Origin: Ruminococcus sp.
GTDB taxonomy: Bacteria > Bacillota > Clostridia > Oscillospirales > Ruminococcaceae
Assembly (NCBI GenBank): GCA_024697545.1
Contig: JAILFN010000038.1
Location: 1 to 40,558 of the forward strand
DNA length: 40,558 nucleotides
Direction of reading: 5' to 3'
Within the stretch, counting starts at the first letter, position 1; every line of letters starts with the position of its first letter. The position numbers and the translations under genes were made by a program. The notes below the pieces were generated by a model that was not told the DNA's origin, did no database searches, and saw nothing but the letters and a program-made list of their open reading frames with translations. This document shows, in pieces, positions 8,080 through 16,440 of this stretch.

Positions 8080-8118
8080 CCCCCCTTTTGCGGCGCCGCG
8101 AAGGGGGGGCTTTTTTTG
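8080..8118 (+). terminator. Strong intrinsic terminator
   Basis: Arms CCCCCCTT (8080-8087) and AAGGGGGG (8101-8108) enclose an inner GCGGC/GCCGC stem; T7 at 8111-8117. The 333-bp gap 8059-8391 also contains AT-rich DNA, the promoter at 8276 and, in the leader at about 8318-8362, a weak imperfect hairpin (TATAAT-TGGCT against AGCC-GATCATTATA). Confidence 0.9.
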
Positions 8119-8275
8119 CCCGTTTTTGAGCAGAAAATAATCATATATCAGCATCAACAGCGCGATGATCCACAGCAAAAATTTGATGTTTGTTAACACT
8201 TAGTTATTATAACTACATATTGTATTAACAATTTAGGCAAATATCCAAAATAAGTTTCAATAATCATGCATATTC

Positions 8276-8304
8276 TTGACAAATTTTGGCACTTGGTGTA
8301 CAAT
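8276..8304 (+). promoter_or_regulatory. Promoter of the acidic peptide/GGDEF pair
   Basis: TTGACA (8276-8281), 17-bp spacer, TACAAT (8299-8304); leader of about 80 nt before ATG 8392. Confidence 0.8.
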
Positions 8305-8391
8305 GAATATAGACATGTTATATATAATTGGCTTACTGCTGAGATGAGCCGATCATTATATGTTAATTAATATGAAAGGTGGTTTAATCGT

Positions 8392-8580
8392 ATGGCAGTG
8401 ACTTCTCCGGGAAAGGATAAAAAGAAGAAGCCCGTGCAACCTGGCAGCTCCAGCGGCGATGCTTTGAAGGACAAAGTCAATAACCTCATGAATATCATCG
8501 ACGATGACGATGAGGATGATGAAGAACTGTTGGAAGAACTGCAAGGTACCAAAAAGAAATTCTTCGGTCTGTTTGGCTGA
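8392..8580 (+). CDS. Small charged protein of unknown function
   Basis: 62 residues: a lysine-rich start (KDKKKKP), a Ser/Gly linker, a helix-like segment (LKDKVNNLMNII), an Asp/Glu run of about a dozen residues, and a hydrophobic tail ending KKFFGLFG. Good ribosome site (GAAAGGTGG) and its own promoter support translation. It lies 69 nt before the dCache-GGDEF gene with no terminator between, so the two are probably co-transcribed. No family is recognised. Confidence 0.7.
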   Translation: MAVTSPGKDKKKKPVQPGSSSGDALKDKVNNLMNIIDDDDEDDEELLEELQGTKKKFFGLFG

Positions 8581-8649
8581 CGGATCTTTTCTTTTTGTCA
8601 AAGGACAGATCATCCTTTAAGAAATTAATTATGAAAGGTCAGAGTAAAG

Positions 8650-10248
8650 ATGAGTAAATCAAATTCAAAAAAAGGCGGTAAGATCGGCTCTTCAGCCACA
8701 CTTAATACCATCCTCATAATCCAGCTTGTCATCATGCTCGGATTATCGTTGTTCATTACAAAAACGGTTAGTTCAAAAACAAGACAAAATGCTATCCAGC
8801 ATATGGGCGCTATCTCCGATGAACGTGCTCATATCATAGAGAGCTACGTTGAAAATTCGGAAAAGACGCTGAGAAACTTCTGCAAGGCTTCTCAGGTAAC
8901 GGATCTCCTTTCCCTTTCAAAGGAAATGGATCTGGGTCAGGCTGTGACGAATCAGGATAACGAAGACTTCATGGCTGCACAGAAGGCTGCTCAGGAATAC
9001 ACCGAAAAGTTCAGCAGCGACGTTGCCCACATCGAAGGCATCTGGATCGGTTCCTGGGATACTTTCGTTCTGACACACACGAATTCCGCAGTAGTCGGAA
9101 TGCAGACCCGTCCCGACGCTGACAAGCAGGAGGCTCTGCATCAGGGCATGGAGAACGGTAAAGACGGTCTTTTCAATACCGGTATCATTATCTCCCCCGC
9201 AAGCCAGAAGCAGTGTCTTTCTATGTACCTCGCTGTATATGACGACCGCACGGGAGAGCCCCTCGGCTTCGTGGGTCTCGGTATATTCACCGACGGTCTG
9301 ATCGACACTCTGAACAGCATCCCGATCCGCGGCGTTGAGAACTCTTATTACAGCATGGCTGACATCAACAGCAACCTGTACATATTCAACGAAGACGATG
9401 AGAGCAAGATCCACACCGAGATCGACAACAAGCAGCTTTCCGACCTGTGCGCTTCCTATAAGGACGGTTCCGAGAAGAAGGAATCCGGAAGCTTTGAGTA
9501 CAAAAAGGGCGGCAAAAAGTATGTATCCATCTACACCTATATGCCCGAGCGCGGCTGGATAGTTACCATCGACGACTACAAGAGCGAGGTTTTCGCACTT
9601 ACCACCACGATGAGGATCTACCTCGGTATATTCGGCGTTGTTATCCTCGGACTGATCCTGGTATTCAACCTGATAAGCAAGCGTCAGGAAAGGATCAACC
9701 AGAAGCTGGTATCTGCCATCGCAAAGAACAACATGACCAAGAAGACCCTGAACACCGCGATGTTCAAGGACGTTCTTACAGGCGTAGACAACCGCGTAAG
9801 CTTCTCGATGAACATAGGCAATTTAGAGCCTTCAAACGAAAACCCCTGCTACTTCGCACTGTTCAATGTAAACAAGTTCAGTGAGATAAACGGTCAGTAC
9901 GGTAACGACGCAGGCGACCGCATACTCGCCCGCACCGCTGAAGCCCTCACCGAAGTATTTGCAGACAACACCATCTACCGCACAGGTTCCGATGAGTTCC
10001 TGGTAGTAGTTCCCACCAGCAACGGCGAGCCTGCTGACAACGATGTCCGTGAGAAGGTGAACCTCGCGTTCCGTCAGATGATAGCTCCCGAAAAGATCGA
10101 GAACGTTGGTACTATCTATCCTCAGTACAAGGTCGCTATGGGCAAGACCATCAGGACCGTTGACTCCTCTGTTGTTACCAAGCTGAAGACCATCATGAAC
10201 AACGAGGATGTGGCTACCTTCGGAATGATCGACTGCGTAGACCTCTGA
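8650..10248 (+). CDS. dCache sensor protein with degenerate GGDEF domain
   Basis: 532 residues. One membrane segment at about 17-39, an extracellular region of about 280 residues with the length and pattern of a double Cache ligand-binding domain, a second membrane segment at about 320-342, and a cytoplasmic GGDEF-family domain (about 370-532). Active diguanylate cyclases have a metal-binding DxD in the first half of the domain; here it is Asn406-Val-Asn408 (FNVNKF), and the signature is GSDEF (446-450) rather than GGDEF. No RxxD inhibitory site is seen. It therefore looks like a signal-binding or scaffold derivative rather than an enzyme, though this is inference. Ribosome site GAAAGG precedes ATG 8650. 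Confidence 0.85.
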   Translation: MSKSNSKKGGKIGSSATLNTILIIQLVIMLGLSLFITKTVSSKTRQNAIQHMGAISDERAHIIESYVENSEKTLRNFCKASQVTDLLSLSKEMDLGQAVTNQDNEDFMAAQKAAQEYTEKFSSDVAHIEGIWIGSWDTFVLTHTNSAVVGMQTRPDADKQEALHQGMENGKDGLFNTGIIISPASQKQCLSMYLAVYDDRTGEPLGFVGLGIFTDGLIDTLNSIPIRGVENSYYSMADINSNLYIFNEDDESKIHTEIDNKQLSDLCASYKDGSEKKESGSFEYKKGGKKYVSIYTYMPERGWIVTIDDYKSEVFALTTTMRIYLGIFGVVILGLILVFNLISKRQERINQKLVSAIAKNNMTKKTLNTAMFKDVLTGVDNRVSFSMNIGNLEPSNENPCYFALFNVNKFSEINGQYGNDAGDRILARTAEALTEVFADNTIYRTGSDEFLVVVPTSNGEPADNDVREKVNLAFRQMIAPEKIENVGTIYPQYKVAMGKTIRTVDSSVVTKLKTIMNNEDVATFGMIDCVDL

Positions 10249-10281
10249 TAGCAGAGAGCAGATCTTAAAAAGTTCACTTAT

Positions 10282-10320
10282 ACGGGCAGATGTACAAAAC
10301 GCATCTGCCCGTTATTTTTT
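10282..10320 (+). terminator. Intrinsic terminator after dCache-GGDEF gene
   Basis: 11-bp perfect stem (10282-10292 with 10302-10312), then TTATTTTTT. Confidence 0.9.
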
Positions 10321-10402
10321 AACAAGATGTATCATCGCCTCCGTGCCGCCTTATGTTATTTGTGAGATATGCACAAAAAAACCGTTCGAAATTAAGAACA
10401 CC

Positions 10403-10416
10403 TACAAAATTTTGTA
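10403..10416. promoter_or_regulatory. Palindrome upstream of araR-like gene (possible AraR operator)
   Basis: TACAAAATTTTGTA is a perfect 14-bp palindrome 18 bp upstream of the -35 box. Half-sites TTTGTA (10463) and TACAAA (10480) also flank the start region. AraR operators of Bacillus are built on TTGTA/TACAA halves, so autoregulation is plausible. Confidence 0.5.
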
Positions 10417-10434
10417 TTGAAACTGTAAAATGTA

Positions 10435-10463
10435 TTTACAAATAGGTTGAAATATGTTATATT
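10435..10463 (+). promoter_or_regulatory. Promoter of araR-like gene
   Basis: TTTACA (10435-10440), 17-bp spacer, TATATT (10458-10463). Confidence 0.65.
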
Positions 10464-10537
10464 TTGTACAGACCAACAATACAAATTAAAAGGTCAACAG
10501 GGATAATAATCATGTTTTTGAAGAAAAGAGGCGCTGC

Positions 10538-11629
10538 ATGGATAATTATAAATATCTGATGATAGTCGATTGGGCAAAGGACTACATCAAAAAGAACAAC
10601 CTGGCTCCCAACAACCGCTTTCTGACGGAAAAACAGCTCTGCGAGATACACGGTGTAAGCAGACAGACTGTGCGTCAGGCGCTTATGAAGCTGGAAAACG
10701 ACGGCGTTATCGTCCGTATGCGCGGAAGCGGAACATTTGTCGCGGAGAAGCATGAAACAGCAAACATCGAGCCCGTACAGATCAAGGGCAGTATCGGAGT
10801 AGTTTCCACCTACTTCAGCGACTACATCTTCCCTCACATCGTGACGGGTATAGAAAGCGTGCTCAACCAGAACGGCTGCTCTATGCAGCTCGCCATCACG
10901 CACGATCAGGTATCAGAGGAACGTCAGGCTCTTGAGACTATGCTGGCAAACGGCGTGCAGGGACTTATCATCGAGCCTTCAAAGAGCGCTCTGCCGAACC
11001 CGAATACCGAGATATATGAGAAGATGCGCCGCAACAATCTTCCCGTTCTGTTCTTTAACGCAAGATACCCCTGGTCGGACTCCCCTATCGCGGCAATGGA
11101 CGATGAGGCTGCGGGAAGGATAGCCACGAACCATCTTTTCGACAGCGGTCACAGGAACATCGCGGGAATATTCGCGCTCGATGACCTTCAGGGACATCTG
11201 AGATACAAGGGATATATGCAGAGCTCGCTGGCGCACGGCGTCACCGACTGCGAAAAGAACGTATACTGGTTCGCCACCTCCGAGCGCAGCGAGATGTTCC
11301 GTTACGCCAAGCAAAGACTTCTCGAACTCATCAACAGCAACACGGCTGTGGTTTGCTACAACGACAAGCTCGCGATACGCCTGCTCAAACTGCTGAGAGA
11401 AAACAACATTAATGTGCCCGAGGATGTATCGGTAGTCAGCATCGACGATTCACGCTACGCCGCGATCTGCGAGGTGCCGCTGACAAGCGTTCACCACCCG
11501 CACAAGAAGCTCGGCGAGGCTGCTGCCGAAATGATACTCGACATGATAAAGAACAACAGCACAACTGCCGAAAACAAGCTGTTCGTTCCGCAGCTCATAG
11601 CAAGAAGCTCGGTAAAGAAGCTGATCTGA
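10538..11629 (+). CDS. araR: GntR/LacI hybrid transcription regulator, AraR-like
   Basis: 363 residues: an N-terminal winged helix-turn-helix of the GntR type (about 5-75; LCEIHGVSRQTVRQAL as the recognition region and GSGTF in the wing), then a LacI/periplasmic-binding-type effector domain (about 85-360; VSIDDSRYA and VHHPHKKLG). This domain order is that of AraR, the arabinose-responsive repressor of Bacillus. It lies directly upstream of an AraC-type gene and a sugar importer with L-arabinose isomerase, which fits arabinose control. The ligand is inferred from context. The ribosome site is modest (AAGAAAAGAGG). Confidence 0.85.
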   Translation: MDNYKYLMIVDWAKDYIKKNNLAPNNRFLTEKQLCEIHGVSRQTVRQALMKLENDGVIVRMRGSGTFVAEKHETANIEPVQIKGSIGVVSTYFSDYIFPHIVTGIESVLNQNGCSMQLAITHDQVSEERQALETMLANGVQGLIIEPSKSALPNPNTEIYEKMRRNNLPVLFFNARYPWSDSPIAAMDDEAAGRIATNHLFDSGHRNIAGIFALDDLQGHLRYKGYMQSSLAHGVTDCEKNVYWFATSERSEMFRYAKQRLLELINSNTAVVCYNDKLAIRLLKLLRENNINVPEDVSVVSIDDSRYAAICEVPLTSVHHPHKKLGEAAAEMILDMIKNNSTTAENKLFVPQLIARSSVKKLI

Positions 11630-11747
11630 AACAGCGCATACAGGGATTTGGAAGAGAAGTTCGGGAATATGATATTTCTGAGACCATTTTGTAATAATGA
11701 TAGCCAAAAAGCTAAGATCCGTTAACCAGAAAAGAAGGTGGTCTGTT

Positions 11748-12446
11748 ATGGAAAAACGTTCTAGCATAGAAGAATGCTGTAACGTAAAAAAACTTGAAGT
11801 CAGAAAAATACAGGATCTGCTCAGGAGCGGAAACCTGGAGAACTACCGCAGCGTGCTTGCCGAAGTGCTGGATGAGATACATTTCCGCGATATCCGCTCA
11901 CTTGTGCTGCGCCTTTACATCGGCGCGGATATCTACATCGAAGCGCACAGCTTCAGCAGGGAGATAGGTGTTGACGACCGCGAGTTCATTCGTCTGTTCG
12001 GCAGCATCGACGAGATAGAGGATCGCCTCAGCACCGTTGAGGATACCGTAAGGTTCTTCGGCGAAATGATCGGACAGTGCATACGCTGGCGGATAGAGAA
12101 CACCCGCGAAAACGGCAACTATATAATAAACAACGCCAAGAGCTATATCGACAAAAATTACATGAGCAGCGAGATATCGCTGACGAACGTTGCCGATGCC
12201 GTAGGCGTCTGTCCCACTTATTTAAGCTCGCTGTTCAAAAAGGAAACGGGACGCAACCTTTCCGAATATATAAACAGCATAAGGATAGAGCGTTCAAAGG
12301 CTCTGCTCTGCTGCACATCAAAGATGATATACGAGATAGCTTATGAAGTGGGATTTCAGGATTACCGCTATTTCAGCCAGATCTTTAAAAAATGTACGGG
12401 GCAGACACCCAGACAATTTCAGAGCAATGCAAACGTGTATGTTTAG
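11748..12446 (+). CDS. AraC-family transcription regulator
   Basis: 232 residues from ATG 11748 (ribosome site AAGAAGGTGG; the in-frame ATG at 11697 lacks one). The C-terminal ~100 residues are a typical double HTH: ISLTNVADAVGVCPTYLSSL, then IYEIAYEVGFQDYRYFSQIF with the family signature, and TGQTPRQF at the end. The N-terminal 130 residues are helical and not a cupin I can recognise. It sits between the AraR-like repressor and the importer operon, so it is probably the activator of that operon. Effector unknown. Confidence 0.88.
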   Translation: MEKRSSIEECCNVKKLEVRKIQDLLRSGNLENYRSVLAEVLDEIHFRDIRSLVLRLYIGADIYIEAHSFSREIGVDDREFIRLFGSIDEIEDRLSTVEDTVRFFGEMIGQCIRWRIENTRENGNYIINNAKSYIDKNYMSSEISLTNVADAVGVCPTYLSSLFKKETGRNLSEYINSIRIERSKALLCCTSKMIYEIAYEVGFQDYRYFSQIFKKCTGQTPRQFQSNANVYV

Positions 12447-12509
12447 ATGAAAGACTGTTGTTCGACAATTTCTTAAAATATTAAACATATTAATTAAGAT
12501 TTTCAGTAT

Positions 12510-12535
12510 AAATGTATGCACAAATTGATTATAAT
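12510..12535 (+). promoter_or_regulatory. Promoter region of the sugar importer with AraR-like operator
   Basis: AAATGTATGCACAAAT (12510-12525) resembles the pseudo-palindrome bound by Bacillus AraR (recalled as close to ATTTGTACGTACAAAT, about 12 of 16 matching). A TATAAT -10 box follows at 12530-12535. There is no good -35 at 17 bp, which suits a promoter needing an activator such as the AraC-type protein. Operator identity is tentative. Confidence 0.5.
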
Positions 12536-12624
12536 GTTAGTACAAGGAAAGAGCATAAAGGCACATCGGGCTCTGACCTATTTATGACTGTTGAAATATA
12601 ATTTACACCAGGGAGGAATTGATC

Positions 12625-13617
12625 ATGAAACTCAAAAAGCTTTTAGCTATGTCTGTCAGTATGGCAATGTGCGCTGCATTGTTCGCAGGCTGCGGAAGCA
12701 CCGAAAGCGGCGGCAGCAAGAAGGGCGACTCGGACGACGGGCTGATAAAGATCGGCATCATCAACAACGACCCCAACGAATCGGGCTATCGTACCGCAAA
12801 CGACAAGGATCTGAAGGAAGCTTTCTCAAAGGAGAATGGTTATGACGCTTCCTTTGCATACAGCTTAAAGAACGACGAGCAGATACAGGCTGCAAACAAG
12901 TTCATTCAGGATGAGGTTGACTACCTGCTTCTCTCCGCTGCCGATACAGCAGGCTGGGACACCGTTCTCAAGGACGCTCAGGCAGCAGGCGTTAAGGTCA
13001 TACTCTTCGACAGAACTATCGACGCTGACGAGAGCCTTTATGAGGCTTCCATCGTTTCGGATATGGCTAAGGAAGGTCAGACCGCCGTTGACTGGCTCAA
13101 GGGTCAGAACCTCAGCGAATACAAGGTCATCCACCTTCAGGGCGTTATGGGCTCCGCTGCACAGAAGGGCCGTTCGCAGGCTCTGACAGATACCGCGGCT
13201 GCCGAAGGCTGGACCATCGTCAATGAGCAGACAGCCGAGTGGAACGCAGAGAAGGCACAGCAGATCGTGCAGTCGGTCATAGATTCGGGCGAATCCTTCA
13301 ACGTTATCTATGCCGAGAACGATGACATGGCTAAGGGCGCAGTTGCTGCACTCGACAAGGCCAACATCTCCCACGGCGTTGGCAAGGACGTTGTTGTAAT
13401 GGGCTTTGACTGCAACAAGTGGGCACTTGAAGAGCTGCTTGCTCAGAACTGGAACTATGACGGTCAGTGCAACCCCTTCCAGTCTTCTTACATAAAGGAC
13501 ATAATAGACAAGCTTGAAGCAGGCGAGACCATTTCCGAAAAGACAATAATCATGGACGAGAAGGGATTTGACGCTTCCACCATCACTCAGGAAGACGTTG
13601 ACAACTACGGTATCTGA
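12625..13617 (+). CDS. Sugar ABC transporter substrate-binding lipoprotein, YtfQ-like
   Basis: 330 residues from ATG 12625 with GGGAGG upstream. A lipoprotein signal peptide ends in the lipobox LFAGC (Cys about residue 23), followed by a Ser/Gly linker, so the protein is tethered outside the membrane. The binding domain opens IKIGIINNDPNESGYRTAND and contains ILFDRTIDADESLY and YAENDDMAKGAV, closely following the pattern of E. coli YtfQ (galactofuranose binding). In context with two permeases and arabinose isomerase the ligand is probably L-arabinose, perhaps its furanose form; this is inferred. First gene of a long operon. Confidence 0.88.
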   Translation: MKLKKLLAMSVSMAMCAALFAGCGSTESGGSKKGDSDDGLIKIGIINNDPNESGYRTANDKDLKEAFSKENGYDASFAYSLKNDEQIQAANKFIQDEVDYLLLSAADTAGWDTVLKDAQAAGVKVILFDRTIDADESLYEASIVSDMAKEGQTAVDWLKGQNLSEYKVIHLQGVMGSAAQKGRSQALTDTAAAEGWTIVNEQTAEWNAEKAQQIVQSVIDSGESFNVIYAENDDMAKGAVAALDKANISHGVGKDVVVMGFDCNKWALEELLAQNWNYDGQCNPFQSSYIKDIIDKLEAGETISEKTIIMDEKGFDASTITQEDVDNYGI

Positions 13618-13673
13618 TACAAAGACCGTGAAATGAAATAAAGCTATAATAAATTTCGGATAATAAAAAGTAG

Positions 13674-13717
13674 GTGCGGTGAAGCATATAACATTCATAT
13701 GCCACCGCACTTATTTT
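13674..13717 (+). terminator. Attenuating hairpin between binding protein and ATPase genes
   Basis: GTGCGGTG (13674-13681) pairs with CACCGCAC (13703-13710) and encloses a second stem GCATAT/ATATGC; followed by TTATTTT. It likely lowers expression of the downstream membrane components relative to the binding protein, a common pattern in importers. Confidence 0.75.
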
Positions 13718-13798
13718 AGGAAAAAATTGGGAAATTCAGATAAATTCATAGTTTTCCTGCATTTTTTCCGCTTCTTTAATTACGCAGGAGGGATATAA

Positions 13799-15325
13799 AT
13801 GCGTGAAAGATCACTGCTGGAAATGCGCGGGATATACAAATCCTTTCCGGGTGTCAAAGCTTTACAGAACGTTGATTTCACCCTTTGCGAGGGCGAGATA
13901 CACGCGCTGATGGGCGAGAACGGCGCGGGCAAATCCACGCTTATCAAAGTGCTTACGGGCGTTCACGTCAAGGACGAAGGCGAGATATTCCTGAAGGGTC
14001 ACGACAAAGCTGTTCAGATACGCTCTCCCAAAGACGCGCAGAAGCTCGGCATAAGTACCGTTTATCAGGAGATCACACTCTGCCCCAACCTTTCGGTGGC
14101 TGAGAACATATTCATCGGACGCGGCGAGGGCAATATGGTCAACTGGCGTGCGATGAACAAAAAGGCTGACGAGCTTCTCGAAAGCCTCGGGATCGCCGTC
14201 AAGGGTTCGCAGCAGCTTGCGAGCTGCTCCATCGCGGTGCAGCAGATGGTCGCTATCGCGAGGGCGGTGGACATGGACTGCTCGGTGCTGATACTCGACG
14301 AACCTACATCCTCGCTCGATGAATCGGAGGTCGCAAAGCTTTTCGTGCTTATGAGAAAGCTGAAAGAACGCGGGGTAGGCATCATATTCGTCACACACTT
14401 CCTCGATCAGGTGTATGAAGTATGCGACAAGATCACCGTTCTCCGCGACGGCAGGCTGGTCGGCGAATACGAGATAGAGAACCTGCCGAGAGTTGAGCTC
14501 GTTTCAAAGATGCTCGGCAAGGAGCTTGACGATATGGCGAGCATAAAATCTGATACCGACGGCTCGGCGGTGGATATGAGCTCCGCTCCCGTATATGAGG
14601 GTAAAGGCCTTTGCAGCACCGAGGGCATCAGCCCATTTGACTTCAATATAAGAAAGGGCGAGATCAACGGCTTCACGGGGCTTCTCGGTTCGGGACGAAG
14701 CGAATGTGTACGCACGATATTCGGCGCTGACAAGGTCACGGGCGGCACCGTGAAAATGAACGGAAAGGAAGTAAAGATCACAAAGCCCATCGACGCTATG
14801 AAAAACGGCATCGCCTATCTTCCCGAGGACAGAAAGCGCGACGGCATCATAGGCGACCTTTCGGTAAAGGACAACATAAAGCTCGCACTTCAGGTAAAGA
14901 CAGGCTTCTTCAAGCCCTTCTCAAACGCCAAGGCTACCGAGTTTGCGAATGAGTACATAAAGCTGCTCGACATAAAAACAGCTTCGGTCAACACGCCGAT
15001 AAAATCGCTTTCGGGCGGAAACCAGCAGAAGGTCATACTTGCACGCTGGCTGCTGACCCACCCCAAGTATCTTATACTTGACGAGCCTACGCGCGGTATA
15101 GACGTAGGCACAAAGGTGGACATACAGAAGCTCATGTTAAAGCTCGCGTCGGAAGGTATGTGCGTGACCTTCATCTCCTCCGAAACGGACGAGATGCTCC
15201 GCACCTGCTCAAGACTGCTCGTAATGCGCGACCGCAAGCTGGTAGGCGAGCTGACAGGCGATCAGCTTACGCAGAAAACTATAATGGATACCATAGCAGG
15301 AGGTGAGAAGGATGGCACAGAATAA
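13799..15325 (+). CDS. Sugar ABC transporter ATP-binding protein (duplicated ATPase, YtfR/AraG/MglA type)
   Basis: 508 residues, two fused ABC domains. The first has Walker A GENGAGKST and Walker B LILDEPTSSLD, with a weak signature in the SCSIAVQQ region. The second has a degenerate Walker A (GLLGSGRSE), a good LSGGNQQKV signature and Walker B LILDEPTRGIDVG. This asymmetry is the family norm. It energises import of pentose/hexose from the cytoplasmic side. Ribosome site AGGAGGG before ATG 13799. It overlaps the next gene by 14 nt, so translation is coupled. Confidence 0.95.
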   Translation: MRERSLLEMRGIYKSFPGVKALQNVDFTLCEGEIHALMGENGAGKSTLIKVLTGVHVKDEGEIFLKGHDKAVQIRSPKDAQKLGISTVYQEITLCPNLSVAENIFIGRGEGNMVNWRAMNKKADELLESLGIAVKGSQQLASCSIAVQQMVAIARAVDMDCSVLILDEPTSSLDESEVAKLFVLMRKLKERGVGIIFVTHFLDQVYEVCDKITVLRDGRLVGEYEIENLPRVELVSKMLGKELDDMASIKSDTDGSAVDMSSAPVYEGKGLCSTEGISPFDFNIRKGEINGFTGLLGSGRSECVRTIFGADKVTGGTVKMNGKEVKITKPIDAMKNGIAYLPEDRKRDGIIGDLSVKDNIKLALQVKTGFFKPFSNAKATEFANEYIKLLDIKTASVNTPIKSLSGGNQQKVILARWLLTHPKYLILDEPTRGIDVGTKVDIQKLMLKLASEGMCVTFISSETDEMLRTCSRLLVMRDRKLVGELTGDQLTQKTIMDTIAGGEKDGTE

Positions 15326-16424
15326 GGCAGCACCGCCTAAGACTTCGTTCTTTGCGGCTCTGATGAGGAATCAGATATTCATACCGATAGCGGCGCTTCT
15401 TCTGCTGACTATCTTCAATCTTATCGCAGACCCCGGGTTCTTTAAGATAACCCTTTCCGAAAATTCAAACGGAGATCCCGTACTGAACGGATACCTCATA
15501 ACCGTTATCGACTACGGCTCTGAGCTTGCGATACTTGCTCTCGGCATGACGCTTGTAACGGCGGCTTCGGGCGGACAGGATATCTCGGTCGGCGCTGCCA
15601 TCGCTATAAGCGGCAGCGTTATGCTCCGCGTGCTCTGCGGCTCAGATGCAAGAGCCGAGACTATGCAGGCTCCCATCATCGTGGCATTTCTTGTAAGTGC
15701 GATAGTAGCGATGCTTTTCGGCGCCTTTAACGGAACGCTTGTCGCCTTCTTCAAGATACAGCCTATGGTCGCGACGCTCATACTCTTTACGGCAGGACGT
15801 TCGATAGCGGCGTGGATAAACCACAACGAGCTGCCTATCGTCAAGGAAGTCTCATTCTCATACTTCGGCAACTATTTCCCCGGCATACCGATACCTACGC
15901 CATTCTTCATCGCGGTGATATGCTTTATCGTGACATGGGCGCTGCTTAAATTCACGACACTGGGACTTTATGTGCAGTCGGTGGGCATCAATGAAAAGAC
16001 CTCACGTCTGAACGGTCTCAACCCCGAGATGATAAAGCTCATGACCTATGTATTCTTAGGACTCTGCGTTGCAGTCGCGGGCTTTATAAAGGTAAGCCGT
16101 CTTTCCACCATCAACTATTCCGTAATAGCCAAGGATATCGAAATGGACGCTATACTTGCAGTAGCTCTGGGCGGGAACGCACTCAGCGGCGGCAAGTTCA
16201 ACATGGGCTCTTCGATACTCGGCGCTTACGTTATACAGTACCTTACCACGACCCTTTACAAGTTCAAGGTAAATGCGGACGCTCTTCCCGCTTACAAGGC
16301 GGTAGTAGTTATACTCCTCGTTATCATGAGCGCTCCCGTAGTCAGAGAAAAGTTTGCTCAGATCACAAAGAAACTCCGTGCAGGCAAAGCTCAGACATCG
16401 GCGGCAAAAGCTGCCTCTAACTGA
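15312..16424 (+). CDS. Sugar ABC transporter permease 1 (YtfT-like)
   Basis: 370 residues from ATG 15312, chosen because AGGAGGTGAG (15298-15307) is correctly placed for it and not for the GTG at 15303. Polytopic BPD_transp_2 family protein with about 8-10 hydrophobic segments; conserved stretches LGMTLVTAASGGQDISVGA and LAVALGGNALSGGKFNMGSS are seen. It pairs with the second permease as a heterodimer, as in the E. coli YtfT/YjfF system. Confidence 0.93.
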   Translation: MAQNKAAPPKTSFFAALMRNQIFIPIAALLLLTIFNLIADPGFFKITLSENSNGDPVLNGYLITVIDYGSELAILALGMTLVTAASGGQDISVGAAIAISGSVMLRVLCGSDARAETMQAPIIVAFLVSAIVAMLFGAFNGTLVAFFKIQPMVATLILFTAGRSIAAWINHNELPIVKEVSFSYFGNYFPGIPIPTPFFIAVICFIVTWALLKFTTLGLYVQSVGINEKTSRLNGLNPEMIKLMTYVFLGLCVAVAGFIKVSRLSTINYSVIAKDIEMDAILAVALGGNALSGGKFNMGSSILGAYVIQYLTTTLYKFKVNADALPAYKAVVVILLVIMSAPVVREKFAQITKKLRAGKAQTSAAKAASN

Positions 16425-16440
16425 AACGGAGGGATAGATA

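Noticed and set aside
8059..8391. c-di-GMP riboswitch in the leader of the GGDEF pair
   Set aside because: Only a weak imperfect hairpin is present; the conserved GEMM core sequences were not found.
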